A stretch of 64,000 nucleotides of DNA from Gp13-AA77 sp035946735 (GTDB lineage Bacteria > Acidobacteriota > Terriglobia > UBA7540), in the NCBI GenBank assembly GCA_035946735.1, contig DASYYZ010000172.1, forward strand, positions 21,628 to 85,627. Reading direction: 5' to 3'. A model generated the notes under the pieces. The model saw only the letters and a list, made by a program, of their open reading frames with translations, made no database searches and had not been told where the DNA came from. The translations under genes and the position numbers were made by a program. Shown in pieces: positions 54,482 through 62,092 of this stretch (within the stretch, counting starts at the first letter, position 1; each line of letters opens with the position of its first letter).

Positions 54482-54985
54482 ATGCCCGAGCACATGGTCA
54501 TCTATCCCGGCTCGTTCGACCCGATTACCAACGGGCACCTCGACCTGATCGAGCGCGGAGTCCGGATGTTTGACGGTTTGCTGGTGGCGGTACTCACCAA
54601 TATCGAGAAAAAGCCCTTTTTCACGGTGCACGAGCGGGTGGATATGCTGCGGGAGGTTACACGGGAGATGCCCAACGTTTCAGTCGACACCTTCAGCGGA
54701 TTGCTGGTTGAGTACGCCAAGAAGAAGAAGGCGCGCGCCATTCTGCGAGGCATCCGGGCATTCTCCGATTACGAGTACGAATTGCAGATGGCCTTGGTGA
54801 ATCGGAAACTGGAGCCCACGGTCGAAACCGTCTTTTTGATGCCTGCCGAATCGTACACCTATGTCAGCTCGCGGCTGGTGAAAGAGATCCTGCTGCACGG
54901 CGGGGCGCTTAAGAACCTGGTTCCACCGCTGGTGGAGCAGCGAATGAAGGAGAAGATCGCGCTGCGGCGCGGCACAACAGGATAA
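54482..54985 (+). CDS. coaD: Phosphopantetheine adenylyltransferase
   Basis: A 167-residue enzyme that joins ATP and 4'-phosphopantetheine to dephospho-CoA, the fourth step of CoA biosynthesis. The nucleotidyltransferase signature is MVIYPGSFDPITNGHLDLIE, with the HxGH-type motif as NGHLD. The later RGIRAFSDYEYELQMALVNR and YVSSRLVKEILLHGG motifs are characteristic. Start chosen at ATG 54482; ATG 54494 would also fit the family length (about 160). First gene of a plus-strand run with the aminotransferase and the mannose genes. Confidence 0.94.
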   Translation: MPEHMVIYPGSFDPITNGHLDLIERGVRMFDGLLVAVLTNIEKKPFFTVHERVDMLREVTREMPNVSVDTFSGLLVEYAKKKKARAILRGIRAFSDYEYELQMALVNRKLEPTVETVFLMPAESYTYVSSRLVKEILLHGGALKNLVPPLVEQRMKEKIALRRGTTG

Positions 54986-54988
54986 CTT

Positions 54989-56200
54989 ATGCAATTCTCA
55001 GAGAGCATTTCGCGAATCACGGTTTCTTCCACGGCAGCAGTGGTGGCCAAGGCGGATCAACTGAAGGCCTCGGGCGCGAACCTGGTGGACTTCGGCGCGG
55101 GCGAGCCGGACTTCCCCACTCCGGAACATATCAAGAAGGCCGCGGCCGAAGCGCTTGAGCGTAACTTCACACGCTACACGCCTACCGGCGGAATTAGTGA
55201 TCTGAAGCGGGCGATCGTGGAACGTCACCGGCGCGACTTCGGCTCCGGCTACAAGCCGGAAGAGTGCGTGGCGACCGTGGGAGGGAAACAGGCGATCTTC
55301 GAGGCTGTGGCTGCCATCGTGAATCCGGGGGATGAAGTGATTCTCCCCGTGCCCTACTGGACCTCGTTCCTCGACATCATCCGTTTCCCCGGTGGGCAGC
55401 CGGTCCTGCTAGAGACAAGCGAGCAGGAGCGCTTCGCGATCCGGGCTGCGGACGTGGAGCGACTGATCACCCCCAAGACTCGCCTGATGATCATCAATTC
55501 GCCGAGCAATCCCACCGGCGCCGTGGTGCCGCAGGATGAGATGGAAAAACTGCTCGCGCTCGCGGAGCGCCATCATTTCTGGCTGATGTCCGACGAATGC
55601 TACTGCCACTTCCTTTACGATGGTCATCGTCCTTTCTCGCTGGGCGCCTCGCACAATCGCGAGAACCTGGTGGTGGTGGGATCGCTTTCCAAGACGTACG
55701 CCATGACAGGTTGGCGCGTGGGATTCGCCCTAGGTCCCAGGGAACTGATCTCGAATATGGTCAAGCTGCAGAGCCACTCTACGTCCAACGTCACTTCATT
55801 TGTGCAGCGCGGGGCCGTCACGGCCCTCACCGGTCCGCAGGATTCGGTGGAGGCGATGCGGGCCGAGTACGAACGCCGGCGCAATCGAATTGTGGCCGGT
55901 CTCAAAGCTCTTCCCGGGATCGAGTGTGCCATGCCGGGCGGCGCCTTTTACGTCTATCCCAATGTGGGCACCTACTTGCGCTCCGGATTCGACATCAATC
56001 AATTCGCGAATCAACTGTTGGAGGAAGCGCTCGTGGCCGTGGTGCCGGGTCCCGCCTTCGGCACGCAGGAGCACGTACGATTCTCGTATGCGGCTTCGCT
56101 CGAACAGATCGAAGACGGATTGAACCGATTCGGCAGTTTTCTCGGGAAGCTTCAGGACGCCCGCAGCTCCACTCATGCCTCAACCTATGCCAAAGCTTGA
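54989..56200 (+). CDS. Pyridoxal-phosphate aminotransferase, aspartate aminotransferase-like (class I/II)
   Basis: A 403-residue PLP enzyme of fold type I. LVDFGAGEPDFPTPEHIKKA and RYTPTGGISDLKRAIV are the Ib-subgroup N-terminal motifs. The PLP-binding Asp and Tyr region is INSPSNPTGAV...LMSDECYCHFLYDG. The Schiff-base Lys lies in SLSKTYAMTGWRVGFALGP, and the substrate carboxylate Arg in the C-terminal VRFSYAAS. Most similar to bacterial aspartate/prephenate aminotransferases; specificity not proven. It starts three bases after coaD, and its end overlaps manA by 26 bases. Confidence 0.92.
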   Translation: MQFSESISRITVSSTAAVVAKADQLKASGANLVDFGAGEPDFPTPEHIKKAAAEALERNFTRYTPTGGISDLKRAIVERHRRDFGSGYKPEECVATVGGKQAIFEAVAAIVNPGDEVILPVPYWTSFLDIIRFPGGQPVLLETSEQERFAIRAADVERLITPKTRLMIINSPSNPTGAVVPQDEMEKLLALAERHHFWLMSDECYCHFLYDGHRPFSLGASHNRENLVVVGSLSKTYAMTGWRVGFALGPRELISNMVKLQSHSTSNVTSFVQRGAVTALTGPQDSVEAMRAEYERRRNRIVAGLKALPGIECAMPGGAFYVYPNVGTYLRSGFDINQFANQLLEEALVAVVPGPAFGTQEHVRFSYAASLEQIEDGLNRFGSFLGKLQDARSSTHASTYAKA

Positions 56201-57287
56201 TACTCCGCTCTTGCTTGCGCCCGACTTCAAGGAGAAGATCTGGGGCCGCGAGGATCTGGAACCGCTCTATCCCTCCGATGAGCTGGCCGAGGGCGCGAAG
56301 CCCGCCGGCTTTCCAGGCACGAGCGCGGAGGCAGAGACCGTCCCGCGCATCGGGGAGGCTTGGCTCACGGGAGAGAACGCGACATTTCTGAGTGGACCGG
56401 TGGCGGGTATGGGCCTCGGAGAGGTGTTCCGGCGCTTCCCACACGAACTTTGCGGATCCGAGTGGAAGGGCGATCAATTTCCGTTGTTGGCCAAATTTCT
56501 ATTCACCAGCGATTGGCTCTCCATGCAGGTTCACCCGGACGACGAGTACGCGGCGGCGCACGAGAAGAGCCGCGGCAAGACCGAAACATGGTACATCATC
56601 GAATGCGATCCGGACGCCGAGATCGCTCTCGGCGTGCCAGCCGGAACCACGCGCGAGGCGCTCGAAGCGGCGTGTCGCGAAGCGCGCTCGCTCGAAGTGG
56701 CCTCGCGATTTCGTCCCACGCCCAGCGAGACGGTGTTCGTACCTTCTGGCACCTTGCACGCGCTTGGGCCCGGATTGGTTCTGTTCGAAGTCTCCGAAAC
56801 CAGCGACGTAACCTATCGTCTTGATGACTACGCCCGGCTGGACGATCGAGGACGGCCGCGGCCGCTGCACCTCGATCGCGGTCTCGAGACTACGCGCCTC
56901 GAAGCGCCCGCGCTGCGCGATCTCGCAAAGATCGAGTTCCCCGAGCCCTTCGGCTCGCGACGTTGGGCAGTCGCTTGCCGCTACTTTGCCGTGGAGGAAC
57001 TAGCCGTGCGGACTGCCGCCTCATTTCCTGACGTTGCGGGCCGCGTGGAATGCCTGACGGTGATTCGCGGCGCCGGCCGGGTCGAAATCCCGGCGGGATG
57101 GCTCGCCTATCGGCCCGGCCAGACTTGGGTGGTACCGGCGGGGTGCGCTCCGTTCCGGCTGATGCCGGAGTCGTCTTCGCGCCTGATTCGTTTCTACGTG
57201 CCTGATCTCGACCGCGACTTTCGCCGGCCGCTCGCAAGCCGCGGAGCGTCGCGGGAACAGATTCAATCGGTGGTGTTTGAAGGATAG
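56175..57287 (+). CDS. manA: Mannose-6-phosphate isomerase, class I
   Basis: A 370-residue type I phosphomannose isomerase interconverting fructose-6-P and mannose-6-P. The zinc-binding motifs are seen in FLFTSDWLSMQVHPDDEYAA (Gln and His ligands), KTETWYIIECDPDAEIALG (Glu) and PSGTLHALGPGLVLFEVSE (His). The C-terminal half is a second cupin. It overlaps the aminotransferase gene by 26 bases, and the start is ATG 56175. Followed by manC and manB, the three make the GDP-mannose pathway complete from fructose-6-P. Confidence 0.93.
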   Translation: MPQPMPKLDTPLLLAPDFKEKIWGREDLEPLYPSDELAEGAKPAGFPGTSAEAETVPRIGEAWLTGENATFLSGPVAGMGLGEVFRRFPHELCGSEWKGDQFPLLAKFLFTSDWLSMQVHPDDEYAAAHEKSRGKTETWYIIECDPDAEIALGVPAGTTREALEAACREARSLEVASRFRPTPSETVFVPSGTLHALGPGLVLFEVSETSDVTYRLDDYARLDDRGRPRPLHLDRGLETTRLEAPALRDLAKIEFPEPFGSRRWAVACRYFAVEELAVRTAASFPDVAGRVECLTVIRGAGRVEIPAGWLAYRPGQTWVVPAGCAPFRLMPESSSRLIRFYVPDLDRDFRRPLASRGASREQIQSVVFEG

Positions 57288-57470
57288 GTTTTCAGTCGTC
57301 AGTTCCCGGCTCCAAGCGTTCGCGGTAAACTGTCCGCCATTCAATCTTTGAGAAATACGAGCTGCGAGCCGACAAGCCACGGTCTCAGGTCAAGCCACTA
57401 CGATCGACGAACTGCGAGTTTTCGAACGCTGAAAACTGACAACTCAAGACGGATAGCTGACAACTATCTT
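57288..57470. repeat. Intergenic spacer with CTGACAAC/GTCAGTT-type repeats
   Basis: Short related words occur in both orientations: TTTTCAGTCGTCAGTTCC (near 57291) and GCTGAAAACTGACAACTC with AGCTGACAAC (57428-57464). Related words also occur at 5146-5175 (TCAGTTTTCAGTCAGTTTTCAG) and 58571-58642. They appear to be a family of small intergenic repeats between coding genes. Confidence 0.45.
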
Positions 57471-58565
57471 ATGCCTCGTGACTCAATTCTTAACCACGCT
57501 CACGCCGTGATCCTGGCCGGTGGCAGCGGCACCCGGTTTTGGCCCGCCAGCCGGCGTAAGCGGCCCAAGCAGCTCCTCAAGGATGTTTTCGTCTCTGGGA
57601 CCTTGCTCGAAAAAACCGTGCAGCGCATTCATCCGCTGATTCCTTCGGATCGCGTGCACATTTTCACGAACACCTTGTTGAAACCTCAGATTGCGAGGTT
57701 GTTGCCCGGGATTCCGCGCTCCCAAATCGTTGCCGAGCCAGCAGCTCGGAACACAGCGCCCACGCTGGGGCTCGCGGCCCACGAAATCCTCCGCCGCGAT
57801 CCCGACGGCATGATGGTAATTCTGCCTTCGGATCACCTGATCGCGAAACCTGCGGTGTTCCGGCGGGTGCTGCGGGCCGCCTTGGAATGGGCTGCCACCA
57901 AAGGCCGGTCGGCGCTGGTCGGCTTGAATCCGGCCTGGGCGCACACCGGATTTGGTTACATCCGGCGCGGCAGCCTGGCCGCGGACGTTCGCGGGCAGAA
58001 AATCTATCAGGTGGCAAGCTTCGAGGAAAAGCCTGATGCCCGGAAGGCCGCTCAATATGTGGCTTCCGGCGATTACTTCTGGAACGGGGGGATGTTTATC
58101 TGGCGAGCTTCGACATTGGTGGAAAACCTCGCACGCCTCGAGCCGGAGATGGCCGACGGACTCGACCGCATCGCCAAGGCGGGCGGCGCGCCCGCCAGCA
58201 AGATTTTCAATCGCATTTATCCCACGTTGAAGAAGGTGTCGATTGACTACGCCGTCGCCGAGAAGGTGAGCGACGCCTACGTGGTGCCGGCTGATTTCGG
58301 TTGGAGCGACGTGGGTAGCTGGTCGGAAGTCTACGCAACGCGCCCCAAGGACGCGCACGGCAATGCCCGTCCGAAACGCAGTTTCTGTCTGGACGCGCAA
58401 GGTAATCTGATCGCCGCAGACCGATTCGTGGCCGCGGTAGGCGTTCGCGACCTCATTATCATCGAAACCGACGACGCCATCCTGGTGGCCGACCGCAATC
58501 GAGCCCAAGATGTTGGCAAGGCGGTCGTAGCCATGGAGACTGAAGGCTGGAAAGAAATGTTGTAG
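57471..58565 (+). CDS. manC: Mannose-1-phosphate guanylyltransferase
   Basis: A 364-residue sugar nucleotidyltransferase making GDP-mannose from GTP and mannose-1-P. It shows AVILAGGSGTRFWPASRRKRPKQLL (nucleotide-binding), ILPSDHLI, TGFGYIRRG, FEEKPDARKA and YFWNGGMFIWRAS, and the FGWSDVGSWSEVY motif of mannose transferases. The C-terminal isomerase domain found in bifunctional ManC is absent, in agreement with the separate manA. Start at ATG 57471, where homology begins. The upstream 180 bases carry imperfect CTGAAAACTGACAAC-type repeats. Confidence 0.93.
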   Translation: MPRDSILNHAHAVILAGGSGTRFWPASRRKRPKQLLKDVFVSGTLLEKTVQRIHPLIPSDRVHIFTNTLLKPQIARLLPGIPRSQIVAEPAARNTAPTLGLAAHEILRRDPDGMMVILPSDHLIAKPAVFRRVLRAALEWAATKGRSALVGLNPAWAHTGFGYIRRGSLAADVRGQKIYQVASFEEKPDARKAAQYVASGDYFWNGGMFIWRASTLVENLARLEPEMADGLDRIAKAGGAPASKIFNRIYPTLKKVSIDYAVAEKVSDAYVVPADFGWSDVGSWSEVYATRPKDAHGNARPKRSFCLDAQGNLIAADRFVAAVGVRDLIIIETDDAILVADRNRAQDVGKAVVAMETEGWKEML

Positions 58566-58570
58566 ATTTC

Positions 58571-58642
58571 AGCGATCAGCAGTCACCTACGTCCGGCAAT
58601 TTTGATTGAGTGCTGAAAGCTCATAGCTGAAGGCTGATCGCT
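58571..58642. repeat. Inverted repeat between manC and manB
   Basis: AGCGATCAGC (58571-58580) is the exact reverse complement of GCTGATCGCT (58633-58642). Between them lie GAGTGCTGAAAGCTCATAGC and other imperfect copies of the AGCTGAAGGCTGA word. The pair could fold into a long hairpin in the manC-manB mRNA or represent two copies of a mobile intergenic repeat. Confidence 0.5.
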
Positions 58643-58653
58643 CAAGTCGACCT

Positions 58654-60108
58654 ATGACCAAGAAGAGGACCACGAAACATTACGATCCCATTAAGTTCGG
58701 CACCGACGGGTGGCGAGCGCGAATCGGGGAAGATTTCAACTTCGAAAACGTCCGCCGGGTGGCGGCTGCGGTGGCGGACTACGTCCGCGAAGAAGGCGAA
58801 CCCGAACGCGGCCTGCTGGTAGGCTATGATATGCGCTTTTTGTCGCCTGAGGCGGCGGAGGTCGCAGCCGAGACCGTGGCCGAGCGCGGCGTTCCGGTGA
58901 CGCTGTCCGACCGGCCCACACCCACTCCGGCCATCAGCTACGCGGTGCTCGCGGGAAAGGCGGCGGGCGCGATCATGGTAACCGCCAGCCACAATCCCTA
59001 TCGTTGGAACGGCATCAAGTTCAAAGCGTCTTACGGCGGCTCGGCTCTCCCGTCGATCATGAAGAGTATCGAGCATCATCTGGATCGTCTCGATATCGGT
59101 CTGAAGCCCGCGCATCCGCACCGGCGTGCGCATCGCAAGACGGCCGATCTGGTGGCGCCCTACTTCGAGCGGCTGCGGTCTGCGATCAATCTTGAAAGTA
59201 TCCGTCTCTCCAAGCGCCGCTTCGTGATCGATCCCATGTTCGGCGCGGGGCGCGGCGTAATCACGCGCTTATTCGGCGACGCGGAGATTTCTTGCCACGA
59301 GATTCATGGTGAGCACAACCCCCTTTTCCCTGGGATTAATCCGGAGCCCATCGAGCCCCACATCTCCGCTCTCGAACGCGCCGTGCGCGACGGCGGGTAC
59401 GACGCTGGATTCGCCACCGACGGAGACGCCGACCGCATCGGCGCCGTGGACCGCGATGGCTCATTCATTGATTCGCACAAGGTTTTCTCCATCCTCCTGC
59501 TGCATCTGGCCGCAGACCTGAAGGTTTCAGGCGAGGTCGTGAAGACCTTTTCCACCACCACCCTGGTGGATCAACTGGCGGCGAAATACAATCTGCCTCT
59601 CACCATCACGCCGATCGGTTTCAAATACATTTGCGAACTGATGCTTGGGCGTGACGTGCTGATCGGCGGCGAGGAAAGTGGAGGTATCGCGGTGAAGGGA
59701 AACCCTCCCGAGCGCGACGGCATTCTGAACTCGCTCCTGCTGGCCCAGGTCATGGCGCGCCGCAATCAAACTCTCGGCGAGCTGGTGCAAGACCTGGCGG
59801 CGGAGTTCGGACCGCGCAGCTACAATCGCATCGACCTCGAGATCAGCCGGCCAGCCATCTTCGCCCTGATGGCGAGGCTCCGCCATCACGGTTTTCGCCG
59901 CATCGCCGGACACGACATCGCTTCCACGGACTCGCTCGACGGCTTCAAAATGATCTTTGGGCCTACCACCTGGCTGTTGGTGCGGCCGTCCGGCACCGAG
60001 GACCTGCTTCGGCTCTATTCCGAGGCGCCAACGCGCGAGCAGGTCGACCGGTTGCTTGGCGCCGTGGTCACGCTGGCGCGGGAAGCGGAATCAAAACAGA
60101 AGGGCTAG
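58654..60108 (+). CDS. Phosphomannomutase/phosphoglucomutase
   Basis: A 484-residue alpha-D-phosphohexomutase, expected to convert mannose-6-P to mannose-1-P (and perhaps glucose phosphates). All four active-site loops are visible: the catalytic serine in MVTASHNPYRWNG, metal-binding DGDADRIGAVD, the sugar-binding GEESGGIAVKG, and the phosphate-binding RPSGTEDLLRLYSEA. FGTDGWRARIGEDF at the start is typical. Together with manA and manC it completes a GDP-mannose route. It ends the plus-strand run; about 200 bases later begins the mobile-DNA region. Confidence 0.9.
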   Translation: MTKKRTTKHYDPIKFGTDGWRARIGEDFNFENVRRVAAAVADYVREEGEPERGLLVGYDMRFLSPEAAEVAAETVAERGVPVTLSDRPTPTPAISYAVLAGKAAGAIMVTASHNPYRWNGIKFKASYGGSALPSIMKSIEHHLDRLDIGLKPAHPHRRAHRKTADLVAPYFERLRSAINLESIRLSKRRFVIDPMFGAGRGVITRLFGDAEISCHEIHGEHNPLFPGINPEPIEPHISALERAVRDGGYDAGFATDGDADRIGAVDRDGSFIDSHKVFSILLLHLAADLKVSGEVVKTFSTTTLVDQLAAKYNLPLTITPIGFKYICELMLGRDVLIGGEESGGIAVKGNPPERDGILNSLLLAQVMARRNQTLGELVQDLAAEFGPRSYNRIDLEISRPAIFALMARLRHHGFRRIAGHDIASTDSLDGFKMIFGPTTWLLVRPSGTEDLLRLYSEAPTREQVDRLLGAVVTLAREAESKQKG

Positions 60109-60297
60109 GCCGGCCGCGGCCACGAGCGCGGGCCTTGACCCTGGCGCGTAACAATGAACGCCCCGCCGTCAATCGGCAAGCGTGCATCCGGGCCTTGCCC
60201 TCCCGATACTCGAGATGCTCGACAGGGATCGACTTTTTCACACTTGTGGTTAACCTTCAATTCTAAATGGCTTACGTTATCTATTATTTTTCATAAA

Positions 60298-60310
60298 GTG
60301 TGCAATAATT
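60298..60310 (+). mobile_element. Left part of an older IS end, split by the IS1-like element
   Basis: GTGTGCAA (60298-60305), the terminal motif also found in reverse at 9484-9491, is directly followed by the IS1-like element. Its continuation lies at 62978-63053 on the other side. The last 8 bases (60303-60310, CAATAATT) are one copy of the target duplication. Confidence 0.6.
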
Positions 60311-60358
60311 GGTAGTGGGCCAGTTTGGAGAATTATGTGGTATTAACCCATCATGTAA

Positions 60359-61603
60359 TCAGAAATATTTGCTGAAGAGGTCTTGGCATGGGCCGGTCAT
60401 AGTGTATCTGTTACTCACTTTTTGCGTGTCAGCCTCCCACTCCTTGCGCCTGCGTTCCATTACCTCCCTTTCCGCAGGTAACAACCCAGCTACTCTGGAT
60501 TCCCAGTCCTTCGCCTCAAGGGCATCTGCTTCTCGCTTTCGTTCTTCCAACGTCGCGACTAGTTGCTTGTCTGCTGGAGGGCTCAAATATTCAGTTGCAG
60601 GATACAGGCCAACCTGTATCCTGATGGAACCGAAGGGAGCAATTTTCGGGTCGTGTTCGGTCATTCCTTTTGAGTCCAGCCACCAGTCTCGTTTTGCCTG
60701 CCAGTTGTGTGAGTGGAGAAAGTCTACCAGAGCATCTGAAACGTTCCCAGCGTGCAGCCACGCTCCCCATCCCTGGGGATCAAAAGCTGAATCGGATGGC
60801 TCAACAGAAACCCCGTCTTTAAGTTCGTCAAGTTCTCCAACTTGTTTTATCGACTGTATGTCCCACTTGGCGGCAGCTAGCGCGTTGGCAAGACTCTTCG
60901 CTGCCCTGCGAGACTCGGCATCAGGCATTACTTCGATAAAGACAACCTGTCCCGCCATTGGCCTTAACGGATCAACATACGAAGTCTTGCCCACAAACCA
61001 ACTGTCTAAAACCCTAGGGGCAGTGCATACGGCTACGTTCATCAGGTCGGCCTCTGTCTTTTTGGCCTCTGATTCGAGGTTCTGTGTGTCCGTTCGCAAC
61101 GTTCCAAGCTCTCTGGAAGCTGAGTCCGCCTCTTGGCGTGCGCCTTGGGCTAGTGACTTTGCTCCTGCTGCCGTGGCCTTGGCGGTTCCAGCTATGGCGC
61201 TTGCCTCTTGGGATACCGTGTTGGCTGCGTTCGCGGCTTTTACAGCGCCGACCGCAGATGTACCAACCAAGCTTATCTCCGAACGGAGGACATCCTCAAT
61301 TTTGGAATTTGTCGTTCTGATCTTGGATTCCACTTTTAGTGCCCAAAAGCTGCACACGAGTTCGCCAGACACACCAAGGATAACCATTATTCCGCCAATT
61401 ACCACAGGCCAGCTTCCTCGCCGGTCTCTTGGGCGTCCCCATATGAACTCCTTGAAATCTGGTCGGTACTCGATGAATAGACCAATAACGACGACTCCGG
61501 TTGAGACCAACAATGCTACCGACAATATTGTAAGCGTGGTCTCAAGTCTGGACAGCGATGCTTCAAGTGCCTTGAGTGCGGTTTCAAGGTCTGAGAGCGT
61601 CAT
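60359..61603 (-). CDS. Cargo protein: two membrane segments, helical linker, soluble C-domain of unknown function
   Basis: A 414-residue protein I cannot assign to a named family. From ATG 61603: a helical N-terminus of LETALKALEASLSRLE type, membrane helix 1 (about 25-44, TILSVALLVSTGVVVIGLF), loop, helix 2 (about 66-89, PVVIGGIMVILGVSGELVCS), an Ala/Ser-rich long helix or coiled coil (about 95-188), and a soluble alpha/beta domain (about 190-400). The latter includes MAGQVVFIEVMPDAESRRAA, NVSDALVDFLHSHNW and IRIQVGLYP, a pattern suggesting a ligand-binding sandwich. A TTG 90 bases further upstream also opens the frame but would overlap the small gene. Third gene of the cargo operon. Confidence 0.72.
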   Translation of the reverse strand: MTLSDLETALKALEASLSRLETTLTILSVALLVSTGVVVIGLFIEYRPDFKEFIWGRPRDRRGSWPVVIGGIMVILGVSGELVCSFWALKVESKIRTTNSKIEDVLRSEISLVGTSAVGAVKAANAANTVSQEASAIAGTAKATAAGAKSLAQGARQEADSASRELGTLRTDTQNLESEAKKTEADLMNVAVCTAPRVLDSWFVGKTSYVDPLRPMAGQVVFIEVMPDAESRRAAKSLANALAAAKWDIQSIKQVGELDELKDGVSVEPSDSAFDPQGWGAWLHAGNVSDALVDFLHSHNWQAKRDWWLDSKGMTEHDPKIAPFGSIRIQVGLYPATEYLSPPADKQLVATLEERKREADALEAKDWESRVAGLLPAEREVMERRRKEWEADTQKVSNRYTMTGPCQDLFSKYF

Positions 61604-61641
61604 AGAGAGGAACGCAAAAATCAGGCTGATGTGTACGGCAG

Positions 61642-61800
61642 TTATGTTTGGCGCTTTGGCTTTTGCCGTTTCGGTTCGATTTTTTCTTCGCAAGCGTTAC
61701 TAGCCTTACTGGGTGTCAACGGCTCCCTGATTGCGTGTTCCACGATTGAGCGGGCAATCTGGCTGAGATCGGCACGTTTGGGATATTTGGGTTTAATCAT
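61642..61800 (-). CDS. Cargo protein: 52-residue Lys/Arg-rich protein
   Basis: A small minus-strand gene (MIKPKYPKRADLSQIARSIV...QKPKRQT) that begins six bases after the stop of the ribbon-helix-helix gene. GAGGGAG directly before the ATG is a good ribosome site. Its DLSQIARSIVEHAI helix resembles small proteins that accompany mobile genes (KRPxDxNQLAxxIVD type), but this is a weak likeness. The C-terminal half is strongly basic. Position and ribosome site are the main support. Confidence 0.6.
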   Translation of the reverse strand: MIKPKYPKRADLSQIARSIVEHAIREPLTPSKASNACEEKIEPKRQKPKRQT

Positions 61801-61806
61801 GCTCCC

Positions 61807-62010
61807 TCACTTTAGGAACGCTACCGGCAGGTCGGCATTCTCCAGTTCTCGGATTGCCACGCGCCGTAGACGTTCTCTGATCCACGTCGCCATCGGAAGT
61901 CCGGCCCGTTCTGCGGCATCACGGAACGCCTGTTTCTCAGGCTCCGACACTCGCAGTTCGATATATTCGTCCAGAGGGTTCTTGGTCTTTGGTCGTCCTG
62001 GTTTCGCCAT
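61807..62010 (-). CDS. Cargo protein: ribbon-helix-helix DNA-binding protein
   Basis: A 67-residue protein, MAKPGRPKTKNPLDEYIELR.., with a short strand (DEYIELRVS) followed by EPEKQAFRDAAERAGLPMATWIRERLRRVA. This is the ribbon-helix-helix pattern (strand, helix A, G-turn with SxWIRERL-like helix B) seen in CopG/Arc-type repressors, antitoxins and mobilization proteins. The start at ATG 62010 coincides with the predicted transcription start. An inverted repeat CGCAC/GTGCG within its promoter suggests that it represses itself and possibly the divergent transposase gene. Confidence 0.78.
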   Translation of the reverse strand: MAKPGRPKTKNPLDEYIELRVSEPEKQAFRDAAERAGLPMATWIRERLRRVAIRELENADLPVAFLK

Positions 62011-62016
62011 GAGATT

Positions 62017-62046
62017 ATTGTACGCACAAAAAAGGTGCGATGTCAA
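62017..62046 (-). promoter_or_regulatory. Cargo operon promoter (leaderless) with inverted repeat
   Basis: On the minus strand TTGACA (-35; complement TGTCAA at 62041-62046) is followed after 18 bases by TACAAT (-10; complement at 62017-62022). The spacer contains CGCAC(7)GTGCG (62023-62039). The ATG at 62010 lies about seven bases after the -10, so the transcript would have essentially no leader. Confidence 0.65.
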
Positions 62047-62057
62047 AAAGATTTCTC

Positions 62058-62086
62058 TTGACATGTCCGGTTTGTGTGGGTACACT
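62058..62086 (+). promoter_or_regulatory. Transposase promoter (leaderless)
   Basis: TTGACA (62058-62063) and TACACT (62081-62086) are 17 bases apart. The transposase ATG at 62093 lies six bases after the -10, at the expected transcription start, so no ribosome site would be transcribed. The -35 elements of the divergent promoters are separated by 11 bases. Confidence 0.65.
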
Positions 62087-62092
62087 AATTGC

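Noticed and set aside
9409..60310. A composite transposon bounded by the two IS-end remnants
   Set aside because: The terminal motifs face outward the wrong way: each remnant's body points away from the 9.5-60 kb interval, and the interval is full of core genes.
60359..61693. TTG at 61693 as start of the large cargo protein
   Set aside because: It would overlap the 52-residue gene, has no ribosome site, and adds a segment unlike the helical start; ATG 61603 is preferred, though this gap is not decisive.
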